Of a DNA stretch of 64,000 nucleotides, positions 7,831 through 18,476 are shown piece after piece. The number at the start of each line of letters is the position of its first letter. The first letter of the stretch is position 1. Source of the stretch: an uncultured Collinsella sp. (GTDB taxonomy: Bacteria > Actinomycetota > Coriobacteriia > Coriobacteriales > Coriobacteriaceae); contig CAAEUX010000102.1 in the NCBI GenBank assembly GCA_900759335.1, forward strand, positions 87,608 to 151,607, read 5' to 3'. The notes beneath the pieces are model-generated. The model was not told where the DNA came from and made no database searches. It saw only the letters and a program-made list of their open reading frames with translations. The translations under genes and the position numbers were made by a program.

Positions 7831-8742
7831 ATGAACGCTTCATCGCTTTCCTTCCAAGACATCATCCTGCGCCTCCAGCAGTACTGGGGCGAGCAGGGCT
7901 GCGTCATTATGCAGCCCTATGACTCCGAGGTCGGTGCCGGTACCTTCCATACCGCGACCACGCTGCGCTCGCTCGGTCCCGCCGAGTGGCGCACCTGCTA
8001 TGCGCAGCCCTGCCGCCGTCCCGCCGACGGCCGCTACGGCGAGAACCCCAACCGCATGCAGCACTACTATCAGTTCCAGGTGCTCATCAAGCCCTCTCCG
8101 GTCAACGCCCAGGAGCTTTACCTGGGGTCTCTTGCCGCCATTGGCCTGGATCCCAACGACCATGACGTCCGCTTTGTCGAGGACGACTGGGAGAGCCCGA
8201 CCCTTGGCGCCTGGGGCCTTGGCTGGGAGGTCTGGCTCAATGGCATGGAGGTCACGCAGTTTACGTACTTCCAACAGGTGGGCGGTATCGAGGTCGACCC
8301 CGTGCCCGTCGAGATCACCTATGGTCTGGAGCGCATTGCCATGTACGCCCAGGGCGTCAACTCCGTCTACGACCTGGTGTGGAGCTATCTACCCGACGGC
8401 ACGCCCATGACCTACGGCGACGTTTTCTTGGAGAACGAGCGCGAGTTCAGTGCCTATAACTTTGAGGTCGCCAACGTCGAGATGATGCGTCAGAAGTTTG
8501 ACGACTTCGAGGCCGAGTGCCATTCCTGCCTGGAGCGAAAGCTGCCGCTGCCGGCGTACGACTGTGTCATGAAGTGCAGCCACGCTTTCAACCTGCTCGA
8601 TGCCCGCGGCGCGCTGTCCGCGGTCGAGCGTGCCAACTACATCCTGCGCGTCCGCGCCGTCGCCAAGGCGTGCTGCGAGGCCTACATGGCCGAGGTCGCC
8701 GGAGTCAACGAGAATGCCGACCAGGAAGGCGAGGTGGCGTAA
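7831..8742 (+). CDS. glyQ: Glycyl-tRNA synthetase alpha subunit
   Basis: Class II aminoacyl-tRNA synthetase subunit of the bacterial alpha2beta2 type, 303 residues. It starts with the conserved SFQDIILRLQQYWGEQGCVI and has motif-2 features in AQPCRRPADGRYGENPNR and motif 3 in TYGLERIAMY. It holds the active site charging tRNA-Gly. The ATG has GAGGGG upstream. It is followed at 3 bp by glyS; the separate-subunit form is intact. Confidence 0.97.
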   Translation: MNASSLSFQDIILRLQQYWGEQGCVIMQPYDSEVGAGTFHTATTLRSLGPAEWRTCYAQPCRRPADGRYGENPNRMQHYYQFQVLIKPSPVNAQELYLGSLAAIGLDPNDHDVRFVEDDWESPTLGAWGLGWEVWLNGMEVTQFTYFQQVGGIEVDPVPVEITYGLERIAMYAQGVNSVYDLVWSYLPDGTPMTYGDVFLENEREFSAYNFEVANVEMMRQKFDDFEAECHSCLERKLPLPAYDCVMKCSHAFNLLDARGALSAVERANYILRVRAVAKACCEAYMAEVAGVNENADQEGEVA

Positions 8743-8745
8743 GCC

Positions 8746-10842
8746 ATGGCAGACGCTAAGGATTTCCTGTTTGAGATCGGTACGGAGGAAATGCCCTCCG
8801 CACCGTTGAACAATGCCGTCAAGCAGCTTGGCACCATGATCGCCAAGGGCCTCGACGAGGCTGGTCTGGCCCATGGGGAGGTCCGCGTGATCTCGAGCCC
8901 GCGTCGTCTGGCTGCGCTCGTGGCCGACGTCGCCACTGCGACCGATGAGGTCCATGAGGTCAAGCGTGGCCCCGCGGCCAACATTGCCTTCGACGCTGAC
9001 GGTAACGCCACCAAGGCCGCCCAGGGCTTCGCCCGCAAGTGCGGTGTGGCTGCCGAGGATCTGGTCCGTCGCGAGGACACCGACGGCCGTGAGTACGTCT
9101 TTGCCGAGAAGAACATCCCTTCCGCCCCGGCCACCCCGATCCTGACGGCCCTGTGCGAGAAGACTATCGCTGGCCTGCAGTGGCCCAACTACCGCTCTCA
9201 GCGCTGGGGTCACGAGCATGCGACCTTTGTTCGTCCGGTCCGCTGGATCTGCTGCCTTTTGGGCGAGGATGTCGTGCCCGTGTCGTTTGCCGACGTGACG
9301 AGTGGCAACACCACGCGTGGTCATCGCGTGCTTGGCCCCGGTGACCATGTGGTCGCCAGCCCCGCCGTCTACGAGCAGGTGCTCGAGGACGCCGGCGTGC
9401 TTTCTGCCGAGCGCCGTCGCGAGGTCATCCTTGCCGGTATCGCCGAGGTCGAGGCTGCCCGTCCCGGCTGCCATGTCGATACGCCCAAGAAGGTCTTTGA
9501 GGAGGTCATCAACCTCTGCGAGTGGCCGACGGTGCTCGTCGGTACCTTCGATGAGGAGTTCCTCAAGGTCCCTCACGAGATCATCTGCGAGTCCATGCTC
9601 ACCAACCAGCGCTACTTCCCGATCTATGACGGCGAGGGCAAGCTCACGCGTGAGTTCGTGGTCGTCTCCAACAGCAAGCCCGAGAACGCCGAGCGCGTGA
9701 TCGACGGCAACGAGCGCGTTGTGCGTGCCCGTCTGGACGATGCCAAGTTCTTCTACGAGGAGGACCTGAAGATCTCCCTCGACGAGTTCCGCGAGCGTCT
9801 GGCCAAGGTCGCCTTCCAGGAGAAGCTCGGTAGCGTGCTCGCCAAGTCCGAGCGCATTGAGCAACTCGCGCTTGCCATCGCTCGCGAGGCCCATCTGGGC
9901 GCCCACCTGGCCGCCGATGCCGCTCGCGCCGCGCACCTGTGCAAGGCCGACTTGGTATCCAACGCCGTCGTCGAGTTCACGAGCCAGCAGGGCGTGATGG
10001 GCGGTTACTACGCCACCGCGATGGGGGAGAACGACGAGGTCGCCCACGCCATTCGCGATCATTATCGTCCCCGCTTTGCCGGTGACGAGCTGCCCGAGGG
10101 CACCGCTGGCTGCATCGTGGCCTGCGCCGACAAGCTCGATACCATCGCCGGTATCTTTGCCATTGGCGAGCCCCCGACCGGCTCCTCCGACCCCTACGCG
10201 CTGCGTCGTGCCGCTATCGGCATCATCAACATCCTGCGCGACCGTCTGCCGATCGACCCCACATCGCTCATCGACTTCGCCCTCGAGCTCTATAGCGAGC
10301 AGGGCATTGAGTTCGACGCCGCCGAGGTCGCCCAGCAGGTTCGCGACTTCTTCCATGGCCGCCTGGTGAGCATGGCCCGCGACGAAAAGATCCCGGCCGA
10401 TACCGTTGCCGCCGTCTCTGCGGTGCACATCATCGCCCCGTCCGTCTTCTTCGCCCGCTGCGCCGCCCTCGACGAGGCCCGCAAAAACGATGCCGAGACC
10501 TTTGACAACCTGGCTACGGCCTATGCCCGTGCCGCGCATATCTCCAAGCCCGAGCTGGGCGCGGAGTACGACCGCAGCCTGATGGGCGAGGCCGAGCTCG
10601 CGCTTGCCGATGCTTCCGAGGCTGCTCAGACTGCTGTCGATGCCGCCCTTGCTGCCGAGGACTACCCGGCCGCATTTGCCGCCCTCGCCGCCCTGCGCGC
10701 GCCCATCGACCGTTTCTTCGATGAGGTCATGGTCATGGACAAGGACGAGCAGCTCCGCGATAATCGCCTTAAGCTGCTCAACCGCTTCGAGGCCGTTTTC
10801 TCCGGCATCGCAAACATCGGTGAGCTTGCTCGCAAAAAGTAA
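8746..10842 (+). CDS. glyS: Glycyl-tRNA synthetase beta subunit
   Basis: The tRNA-binding partner of GlyQ, 698 residues (full length). The N-terminus LFEIGTEEMPS is the beta-subunit signature, and IGEPPTGSSDPYALRRAAIGI marks the conserved central region. The HD-like motifs and the C-terminal DALR-type anticodon-binding helices (FFDEVMVMDKDEQLRDNRLKLL) are present. It is translationally coupled to glyQ. A very long open frame on the opposite strand is a by-product of codon bias and is not a gene. Confidence 0.97.
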   Translation: MADAKDFLFEIGTEEMPSAPLNNAVKQLGTMIAKGLDEAGLAHGEVRVISSPRRLAALVADVATATDEVHEVKRGPAANIAFDADGNATKAAQGFARKCGVAAEDLVRREDTDGREYVFAEKNIPSAPATPILTALCEKTIAGLQWPNYRSQRWGHEHATFVRPVRWICCLLGEDVVPVSFADVTSGNTTRGHRVLGPGDHVVASPAVYEQVLEDAGVLSAERRREVILAGIAEVEAARPGCHVDTPKKVFEEVINLCEWPTVLVGTFDEEFLKVPHEIICESMLTNQRYFPIYDGEGKLTREFVVVSNSKPENAERVIDGNERVVRARLDDAKFFYEEDLKISLDEFRERLAKVAFQEKLGSVLAKSERIEQLALAIAREAHLGAHLAADAARAAHLCKADLVSNAVVEFTSQQGVMGGYYATAMGENDEVAHAIRDHYRPRFAGDELPEGTAGCIVACADKLDTIAGIFAIGEPPTGSSDPYALRRAAIGIINILRDRLPIDPTSLIDFALELYSEQGIEFDAAEVAQQVRDFFHGRLVSMARDEKIPADTVAAVSAVHIIAPSVFFARCAALDEARKNDAETFDNLATAYARAAHISKPELGAEYDRSLMGEAELALADASEAAQTAVDAALAAEDYPAAFAALAALRAPIDRFFDEVMVMDKDEQLRDNRLKLLNRFEAVFSGIANIGELARKK

Positions 10843-10876
10843 GCTAGCCTGCGCATAAGCGCAAAAGGAGCCCCGC

Positions 10877-11752
10877 ATGGATTGCCCGGTCACCGCTCGT
10901 CCCACCGTTATCGTTATCTCCGACTCGCTCGGCGATACCGCTTGTGAGGTGGTGCTTGCGGCGTCCGGGCAATTTGATGAAGGGGCTTTTCGCGTTTTAC
11001 GTCTGCCCAAGGTGACTTCCGTGGAGCAGGTCAAGTCGTTTGTGGGTCCGCGCGTCGATGCCGATCATCGCGATATTGCCGTGTTCCACACCATTGTCGA
11101 TCCGGCGCTTCGCGCCCGTGTGCTCGATTACCTGGGCATGCTGCATATCCGTTCGGTCGACCTGATCGGCCCGACGCTCGCCGTGCTGTCGTCGCTCATC
11201 GGTGTGCCGCCCAAGGGCGTTGCGGGCGTGATTCACAAGACCGATGACCGCTATTTCCATCGTATCGAGGCCATGGAGTATTTCGTTGGGCACGATGACG
11301 GGCGCGGCTGCGACGATCTGTCGGGTGCCGATATCGTGCTGCTGGGCGTATCGCGCACGTCCAAGACGCCGCTGTCGATGTATTTGGCCTATCAGGGCTA
11401 CAAGGTCGCCAATGTCCCACTGGCGCATGGCATGGAGCCGCCCAAGTCGATTTACGAGGTCGACCCGATGCGCCTGTTCGGCCTGATTTCGACCGTCGAT
11501 GTGATTTCCGAAATTCGCGATAGCCGCTTGGGCGATGACTACGCTCGTGCCGTTGCCGGCTCCTATGCCGAGCCCGAGAGCGTGCACAGCGAGCTCGAGG
11601 AAGCTCGCGCCCTCATGAAGCGTCTAGGCTGCTTTGTGGTGCGTACCGACGGCAAGGCCATCGAGGAAAGCGCCTCCGAGATCATTAGCCACTTGGAGGA
11701 AATCCAAGAAGTCCGTGCCCGCCGCGCCGCCCGTCGAGCCCAGCAAAAGTAG
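10877..11752 (+). CDS. ppsR: PPDK regulatory protein: bifunctional kinase/phosphorylase (PSRP)
   Basis: A DUF299-family protein of 291 residues. It uses ADP to phosphorylate, and inorganic phosphate to remove phosphate from, the regulatory threonine of pyruvate phosphate dikinase. The P-loop GVSRTSKTPLSMYLA lies near residue 157. The ATG has AAAAGGAG upstream. ppdK lies 341 bp downstream, so regulator and target are adjacent. The final codons AAG-TAG are part of a large palindromic element (11747-11856), so this element provides the stop codon. Confidence 0.95.
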   Translation: MDCPVTARPTVIVISDSLGDTACEVVLAASGQFDEGAFRVLRLPKVTSVEQVKSFVGPRVDADHRDIAVFHTIVDPALRARVLDYLGMLHIRSVDLIGPTLAVLSSLIGVPPKGVAGVIHKTDDRYFHRIEAMEYFVGHDDGRGCDDLSGADIVLLGVSRTSKTPLSMYLAYQGYKVANVPLAHGMEPPKSIYEVDPMRLFGLISTVDVISEIRDSRLGDDYARAVAGSYAEPESVHSELEEARALMKRLGCFVVRTDGKAIEESASEIISHLEEIQEVRARRAARRAQQK

Positions 11753-11856
11753 CTAATTTGGGACGGGGTTTTTAGCTACCCCGGCTGAAGTCGCGACCAT
11801 TTTGGTCGATTGCCTGCGGGGGCAGCTAAATAAGCCCCGTCCCAAATTAGCTACTT
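11747..11856. repeat. Roughly 110-bp palindromic (cruciform-forming) element at the ppsR stop codon
   Basis: Perfect 22-bp inverted repeats occupy 11747-11768 and 11835-11856. Inside, TTTAGCT-x-CCCC pairs with its partner in GGGGCAGCTAAA, and a central hairpin CGACCA-TTT-TGGTCG sits at the axis, so nearly the whole element can fold into one hairpin. The left arm contains the ppsR TAG. There is no T-run after the right arm, although the fold may still terminate transcription. A diverged half copy lies at 3727-3761. It may be a REP/MITE-like dispersed repeat. Confidence 0.75.
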
Positions 11857-11933
11857 ATGGTAAAGCAATTTAGCAAGAAACTAGCATTTGACCTGCAAGT
11901 TTGCTGCATTGGTATCTTCATAAGGTAACCACA

Positions 11934-11971
11934 TTTACCTACCGTTTACCACCAGTTTTAGCACGTTTACC
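11934..11971 (+). promoter_or_regulatory. Phased TTTACC direct repeats upstream of ppdK
   Basis: TTTACC occurs at 11934, 11945 and 11966, with start-to-start spacings of 11 and 21 bp (one and two helical turns). An inverted copy GGTAAA is near 11859 and a related GGTAACC at 11924. The cluster ends about 19 bp before the proposed -35 of ppdK, a position suited to an activator or repressor binding one face of the helix. The regulator is unknown. Confidence 0.45.
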
Positions 11972-11989
11972 AAACCGCGCATCCTCTGC

Positions 11990-12018
11990 TTAAGCCCGCT
12001 CAAAACCCGCCGTATAGT
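11990..12018 (+). promoter_or_regulatory. Promoter of ppdK
   Basis: A -10 TATAGT at 12013-12018 and a -35 TTAAGC at 11990-11995 are 17 bp apart. The predicted start near 12025 leaves a leader of about 70 nt. The weak -35 agrees with a need for an activator at the repeats just upstream. Confidence 0.5.
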
Positions 12019-12093
12019 TCCCTCACGGCCCGCATCTGGCGGGTCGATTTGTTACCACGGTCGTGCGCGTAAGCGCATGGAAGGGGAAGTATC

Positions 12094-14844
<2,751 letters not shown>

Positions 14845-14882
14845 CGTTTTGGGTTTAGACGCCTAGCTTAGCCCCCCTTCAT

Positions 14883-14930
14883 ACCGCCCGTCTCATTCGT
14901 GAGGCGGGCGGTTATCATGTGCGGGTTTTG
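14883..14930 (+). terminator. Terminator-like hairpin after ppdK
   Basis: A 13-bp stem (ACCGCCCGTCTCA with its complement, one G-U pair) closes on a TTCG tetraloop at about 14883-14912. The T-rich stretch GGGTTTTGTCTTTTTG begins 11 bases later rather than immediately. This is likely the end of the ppdK transcript. Confidence 0.6.
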
Positions 14931-14957
14931 TCTTTTTGTCTGCGTAAAAAAATGTTC

Positions 14958-14985
14958 TTGCAGCGGAAACCCGCGCGTGTATACT
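14958..14985 (+). promoter_or_regulatory. Promoter of rplS
   Basis: TTGCAG (14958-14963), a 16-bp spacer and TATACT (14980-14985) form a good sigma-A-type promoter about 70 bp before rplS. Confidence 0.65.
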
Positions 14986-15054
14986 CGAATACGTTTGTTC
15001 AACTACGTGCCGGCCAAGGTGGTACGGCACCTCTAGAAGAGTAAGGAATTGCAC

Positions 15055-15396
15055 ATGGATTACATCCGCGCAATCGAGCGTCAGCAGATCCGCGAGGACA
15101 TTCCTCAGGTTCGCGTCGCCGACAACGTCAAGGTTCACTACCGCATTAAGGAAGGCGACCGCGAGCGCATCCAGGTCTTCCAGGGCGACGTCATCCGCAT
15201 GGCCGGCGCCGGTGCCCGCGAGACCTTCACCGTCCGCAAGATGTCCTTCGGTGTCGGTGTTGAGCGTACCTTCCCGCTTCACAGCCCCAAGATCGCCAAG
15301 CTCGAGGTCGTTCGTCATGGTCGCGTCCGTCGCGCCAAGCTGTACTACCTCCGCGACAAGGTGGGCAAGGCTGCTCGCATCCCCGAGAAGCGCTAA
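15055..15396 (+). CDS. rplS: 50S ribosomal protein L19
   Basis: A 113-residue protein with the L19 signatures VRVADNVKVHYRIKEGDRERIQVFQGDVI and RTFPLHSPKI, ending KLYYLRDKVGKAARI. It lies at the 30S-50S interface. The ATG at 15055 is preceded by AAGGAAT; an in-frame TTG six bases earlier is not needed. It has its own promoter and terminator, whereas in many bacteria it follows trmD directly; here lepB, glyQS, ppsR and ppdK lie between. Confidence 0.96.
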   Translation: MDYIRAIERQQIREDIPQVRVADNVKVHYRIKEGDRERIQVFQGDVIRMAGAGARETFTVRKMSFGVGVERTFPLHSPKIAKLEVVRHGRVRRAKLYYLRDKVGKAARIPEKR

Positions 15397-15430
15397 GAAG
15401 ATTGCAGCGTCTGTCCACTCGTTTGGACAC

Positions 15431-15460
15431 AAGGGTCACCTTCGGGTGGCCCTTCTTTTT
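15431..15460 (+). terminator. Rho-independent terminator of rplS
   Basis: A 10-bp stem (AAGGGTCACC with GGTGGCCCTT, one G-U pair) on a TTCG tetraloop is followed by CTTTTT. Confidence 0.85.
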
Positions 15461-15489
15461 ATCTGATTTGCATGCAAGGAGGGCCTGGT

Positions 15490-16278
15490 ATGGCCAATAT
15501 GACGAGCTCGGTTTCGGCATCGCAGGTTGCCGGAGAGCTGGCGAGCGCAACGTTTGAGGAGATCCCCGCCCTCGTGGAGCATTATCGCGAGGACCCGCGC
15601 CAGCAGGTGATCAAGGCTCGCGAGCGTGCTCTTAAGCGCCATGCCAAGGAACTTGCCGAGCGCGAGCGCGTCAATGGCATGTACGAACTTATGCATGAGC
15701 TTGGCGGCGATGGGGTGGTCGTTGGTGTCGACGAGGTGGGTCGCGGATCGGTGGCCGGTCCCCTGACGGTGTGTGCCGTGTGCCTTCCCATGGAGCCGCG
15801 CGTCTGGGGTATCAACGATTCCAAAAAGCTTACGCCGGCGCGTCGCGAGCTGCTCTCGGTGAAGATTGCCGAGGTCGCGACGGCGATTGGTTTTTGCCAT
15901 ATCGCGCCTGCGGATATCGATGAGATGGGTATGGCCCGCGCTATCCGTACCGCCGTCGCGGGTGCGGTGGCCGATACGGGGCTCGAGCCCGATTGCGTCC
16001 TCATGGACGGCAACCCCCTGGGCGCCGTTTCTAACGAGCGCGATGTGGTGAAGGGCGATGCCAAAATCGCCTGCATCGCCGCGGCGTCCATCATGGCCAA
16101 GGTCACGCGTGACGAGATGATGGTCGAGTACGATGCCGAGTATCCCGAGTACCATCTGGCCGAGTCGAAGGGCTATGCGAGTCCCGAGCACATCGAGGCC
16201 ATTCGCAAACATGGACTTTGTCCGCTGCACCGCGTGAGCTTTTGCGGAAACTTTCTGCAGACTGAGCGCCTTTTCTAG
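15490..16278 (+). CDS. rnhB: Ribonuclease HII
   Basis: RNase HII cuts the RNA strand of RNA-DNA hybrids and single ribonucleotides in DNA. The catalytic block VVGVDEVGRGSVAGPLTV holds the Asp-Glu pair; the later acidic residues are in DCVLMDGNPLG and AASIMAKVTRDEMM. It has 262 residues, with an N-terminal helical segment of about 70 residues before the catalytic core, as in Gram-positive enzymes. The start at 15490 is chosen because AGGAGGG sits 6 bp upstream; an ATG at 15472 lies before that site. It ends at a strong terminator. Confidence 0.95.
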   Translation: MANMTSSVSASQVAGELASATFEEIPALVEHYREDPRQQVIKARERALKRHAKELAERERVNGMYELMHELGGDGVVVGVDEVGRGSVAGPLTVCAVCLPMEPRVWGINDSKKLTPARRELLSVKIAEVATAIGFCHIAPADIDEMGMARAIRTAVAGAVADTGLEPDCVLMDGNPLGAVSNERDVVKGDAKIACIAAASIMAKVTRDEMMVEYDAEYPEYHLAESKGYASPEHIEAIRKHGLCPLHRVSFCGNFLQTERLF

Positions 16279-16327
16279 GTCAATTGTGGAGACAGGGACC
16301 TTTGGGGTTTTATAAACCTGCTGGTAG

Positions 16328-16369
16328 CGGGCCGTATGCAACACCATTGCTGCGTACGGCCCGTTTTTT
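16328..16369 (+). terminator. Rho-independent terminator of rnhB
   Basis: A 13-bp stem (CGGGCCGTATGCA with TGCGTACGGCCCG, one G-U pair), a 10-nt loop and six T residues. The about 50 bp between rnhB and this hairpin and the about 100 bp after it hold nothing else I recognise. Confidence 0.88.
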
Positions 16370-16467
16370 GACGGCATTTGGTCAGCTTTTGGTTTGCTTC
16401 CGGTACTTACCCGCATGAAAGGTGCCCTCATCATCGGGGCAATGCAGTGTGCTGGAAAGGAGACCCC

Positions 16468-16953
16468 ATGAGTGCCGCAAGCAAAAAGAGCAAGACGCAG
16501 CAGCTCAAGGAGCGTTGGGAAAACGGCGAGCTCGACTGCGGGGCGATGACGCCCGAGTTTATCAAGGGGCTCAGCCCTCGCGAGCTGGGCATGCTGGGCG
16601 AGCTGATCACCATCGACTACTTTAACGAGCGCGGCTACACCTTGCTGGAGCAGGGCTATCGTTGCACTGAGGGCGAGGCCGACCTGGTGTTGCTCGATGA
16701 GCTTGACGATGTCGTGGTGATGGCTGAGGTCAAGACCAGGCGCGTCGCCCTGGATTGCACCACGCGGGTCTTTCCCGAGGAGGCCGTGGATGCCCAAAAG
16801 CAGCGTCGGTATCGCCGTATCGCAAGTTGCTATCTCATGGAGCACTATCCGCTCAAGGCGATCCGCTTCGATGCAGTGGGTGTCACCATTCGCGGCGGGC
16901 ATATCGCCGAGATCGAGCATCAGTACAACGCGTTCGATTGGCAGGTGTCGTGA
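16468..16953 (+). CDS. yraN: YraN family (UPF0102) endonuclease-like protein
   Basis: A 161-residue protein with the predicted PD-(D/E)XK nuclease fold of the UPF0102 family. The key residues are in ELITIDYFNERGYTLLEQGYRC, then GEADLVLLD and MAEVKTR (the E-x-K half of the active site). It is about 40 residues longer than typical YraN because of a charged N-terminal segment. The biochemical role of the family is uncertain; DNA repair or recombination is suspected from the fold and neighbours. GAAAGGAGA lies upstream of the chosen ATG. The stop overlaps the start of yifB (TGATG), indicating coupling. Confidence 0.85.
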   Translation: MSAASKKSKTQQLKERWENGELDCGAMTPEFIKGLSPRELGMLGELITIDYFNERGYTLLEQGYRCTEGEADLVLLDELDDVVVMAEVKTRRVALDCTTRVFPEEAVDAQKQRRYRRIASCYLMEHYPLKAIRFDAVGVTIRGGHIAEIEHQYNAFDWQVS

Positions 16954-18476
16954 TGGCGTTCGAGACGTTTGCCGTTCACGCGGCCTGCATCCGCGGCGTC
17001 GAGGCGATTCCCGTCACGGTCGAGGTCTCGCTTGCCGGTGGCGTTCCGGGCATTCAGATGCTCGGTATTCCGAGTATGGAGGTGATGGAGTCACGTGGTC
17101 GTATTCGCTGTGCGATGCGCTCGGCCGGCTTTGAGATCCCGCGCTCGGGCATTACGGTCAATCTGGCGCCCGGCGATATTCGCAAGACCGGTAGCGGCTT
17201 TGATCTGCCCATCGCCATCGCGGTTCTAGCGGCCGATGGTCAGATTCCCCGCGACAACCTCGATCGTTGTCTTATCGCCGGCGAGCTCGGCTTGGACGGC
17301 ACGGTGCTTCCTGTCAAAGGCGAGGTGGCGTTTCAGCTATTGGCTCGCGACATGGGGCTGTCTTTTATCGCCGGCAGGTCCGACCAGCATGTGCCACTCG
17401 CGGGCGTGGATTGCGGCTTTATCGACCATCTGTCTCAGCTTGCTCACGGCATGGGCGATGCCGCACGGCACTACTTGGATTCCGAGGGTGTCGAGGCGAC
17501 CTTTGAGCCCGAGCTCGACTATGCAGACGTGCTGGGGCAGGAAGTCGCTAAACGCGGCATGGCGCTTGCGGCGGCAGGAGAACTCGGCTTGCTCATGATC
17601 GGGTCTCCGGGATCGGGCAAGACGATGCTCGCACGCCGTATGACCGGCATCCTGCCCGAGCTTTCCGTCGAGGATCAGCAGGAGGCACTGTGCATCCATT
17701 CGGTTTTGGGTGAGAACATTGATGGCTTGTTGGCGGGGCACCGCCCCTTCCGCAGTCCCCATCACAGTATTTCGACCGCAGGCCTTATCGGCGGTGGGCG
17801 CCCGGTGCACCCGGGTGAGATCAGCCTTGCTCATGGCGGCGTGCTATTTTTGGACGAGCTTGCCGAGTTTCCCACGGGCGTACTGCAGACGCTGCGTCAG
17901 CCCATCGAACGCGGTTATGTGAGGATCGTACGCGTCGACGGGGCCTTTACCTTCCCGTCGCGCTTTCAGCTGCTCGCTGCGAGCAATCCCTGCCCCTGCG
18001 GCTTTTTGGGCGACCGTGAGGTGCCATGCCGCTGCTCGGCGGCGATGGTCGAGCGCTATCGGTCTAAACTGCGCGGTCCTTTGGCCGACCGTATCGACAT
18101 GATGATTGATGTGACCCGTCCCGACCCTCAAGTGATTATCGAGGGTGCGGAGGGCATGTCGTCGGCCGAGTTACGTGACTACGTTGTGCGCGGTCGCGCC
18201 TTTCGCGCTTGGCGCGAATCCCGCATGGACGATGCGGATGCCGAGGCCGAGGATGACGAGACACGGTCCATTGACGGCGTCGTTTCGACCTTTGAGCTCG
18301 ATGATGCGGCGGAGAAGTGTGTGCTCGGCCTGTCGAAGCGCACGCATCTCACAGGGCGTGGCATCGTGCGCCTTGTTCGCATTGCGCGCACGATCGCAGA
18401 TGTCGCCGAGAGCGAGCAGGTGACGCAGGACCACGTGCTCGAGGCGGCGATGTACCAGGGAAGGAGGGACCAATGA
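16953..18476 (+). CDS. YifB/ComM family Mg chelatase-like AAA+ ATPase
   Basis: A 507-residue protein. The N-terminal ChlI-like lid domain starts MAFETFAVHAACIRGVEAIPVTVEVSLAGGVPG. The AAA+ module has Walker A IGSPGSGKTMLARR, the HHSIS motif in FRSPHHSIS, Walker B GVLFLDELAEF, and the C-terminal magnesium-chelatase domain (LTGRGIVRLVRIARTIADV). The Haemophilus/Vibrio homologue ComM is a helicase that promotes branch migration during transformation, which fits with dprA directly downstream and comEA/comEC elsewhere in the window. The start overlaps the yraN stop. Name used by family; function inferred. Confidence 0.9.
   Translation: MAFETFAVHAACIRGVEAIPVTVEVSLAGGVPGIQMLGIPSMEVMESRGRIRCAMRSAGFEIPRSGITVNLAPGDIRKTGSGFDLPIAIAVLAADGQIPRDNLDRCLIAGELGLDGTVLPVKGEVAFQLLARDMGLSFIAGRSDQHVPLAGVDCGFIDHLSQLAHGMGDAARHYLDSEGVEATFEPELDYADVLGQEVAKRGMALAAAGELGLLMIGSPGSGKTMLARRMTGILPELSVEDQQEALCIHSVLGENIDGLLAGHRPFRSPHHSISTAGLIGGGRPVHPGEISLAHGGVLFLDELAEFPTGVLQTLRQPIERGYVRIVRVDGAFTFPSRFQLLAASNPCPCGFLGDREVPCRCSAAMVERYRSKLRGPLADRIDMMIDVTRPDPQVIIEGAEGMSSAELRDYVVRGRAFRAWRESRMDDADAEAEDDETRSIDGVVSTFELDDAAEKCVLGLSKRTHLTGRGIVRLVRIARTIADVAESEQVTQDHVLEAAMYQGRRDQ

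Noticed and set aside
8389..11034. An 881-codon open frame on the minus strand opposite glyS
   Set aside because: It mirrors glyS, has no family motif or ribosome-binding site, and arises from the strong third-position GC bias of the sense gene.
16279..16316. Sequence TTGTGGAGACAGGGACC after rnhB, resembling the ends of the element at 35847 (TTGGGGACAGAC)
   Set aside because: The shared part is short, no inverted partner lies nearby, and it could be chance; not enough to call a repeat copy.
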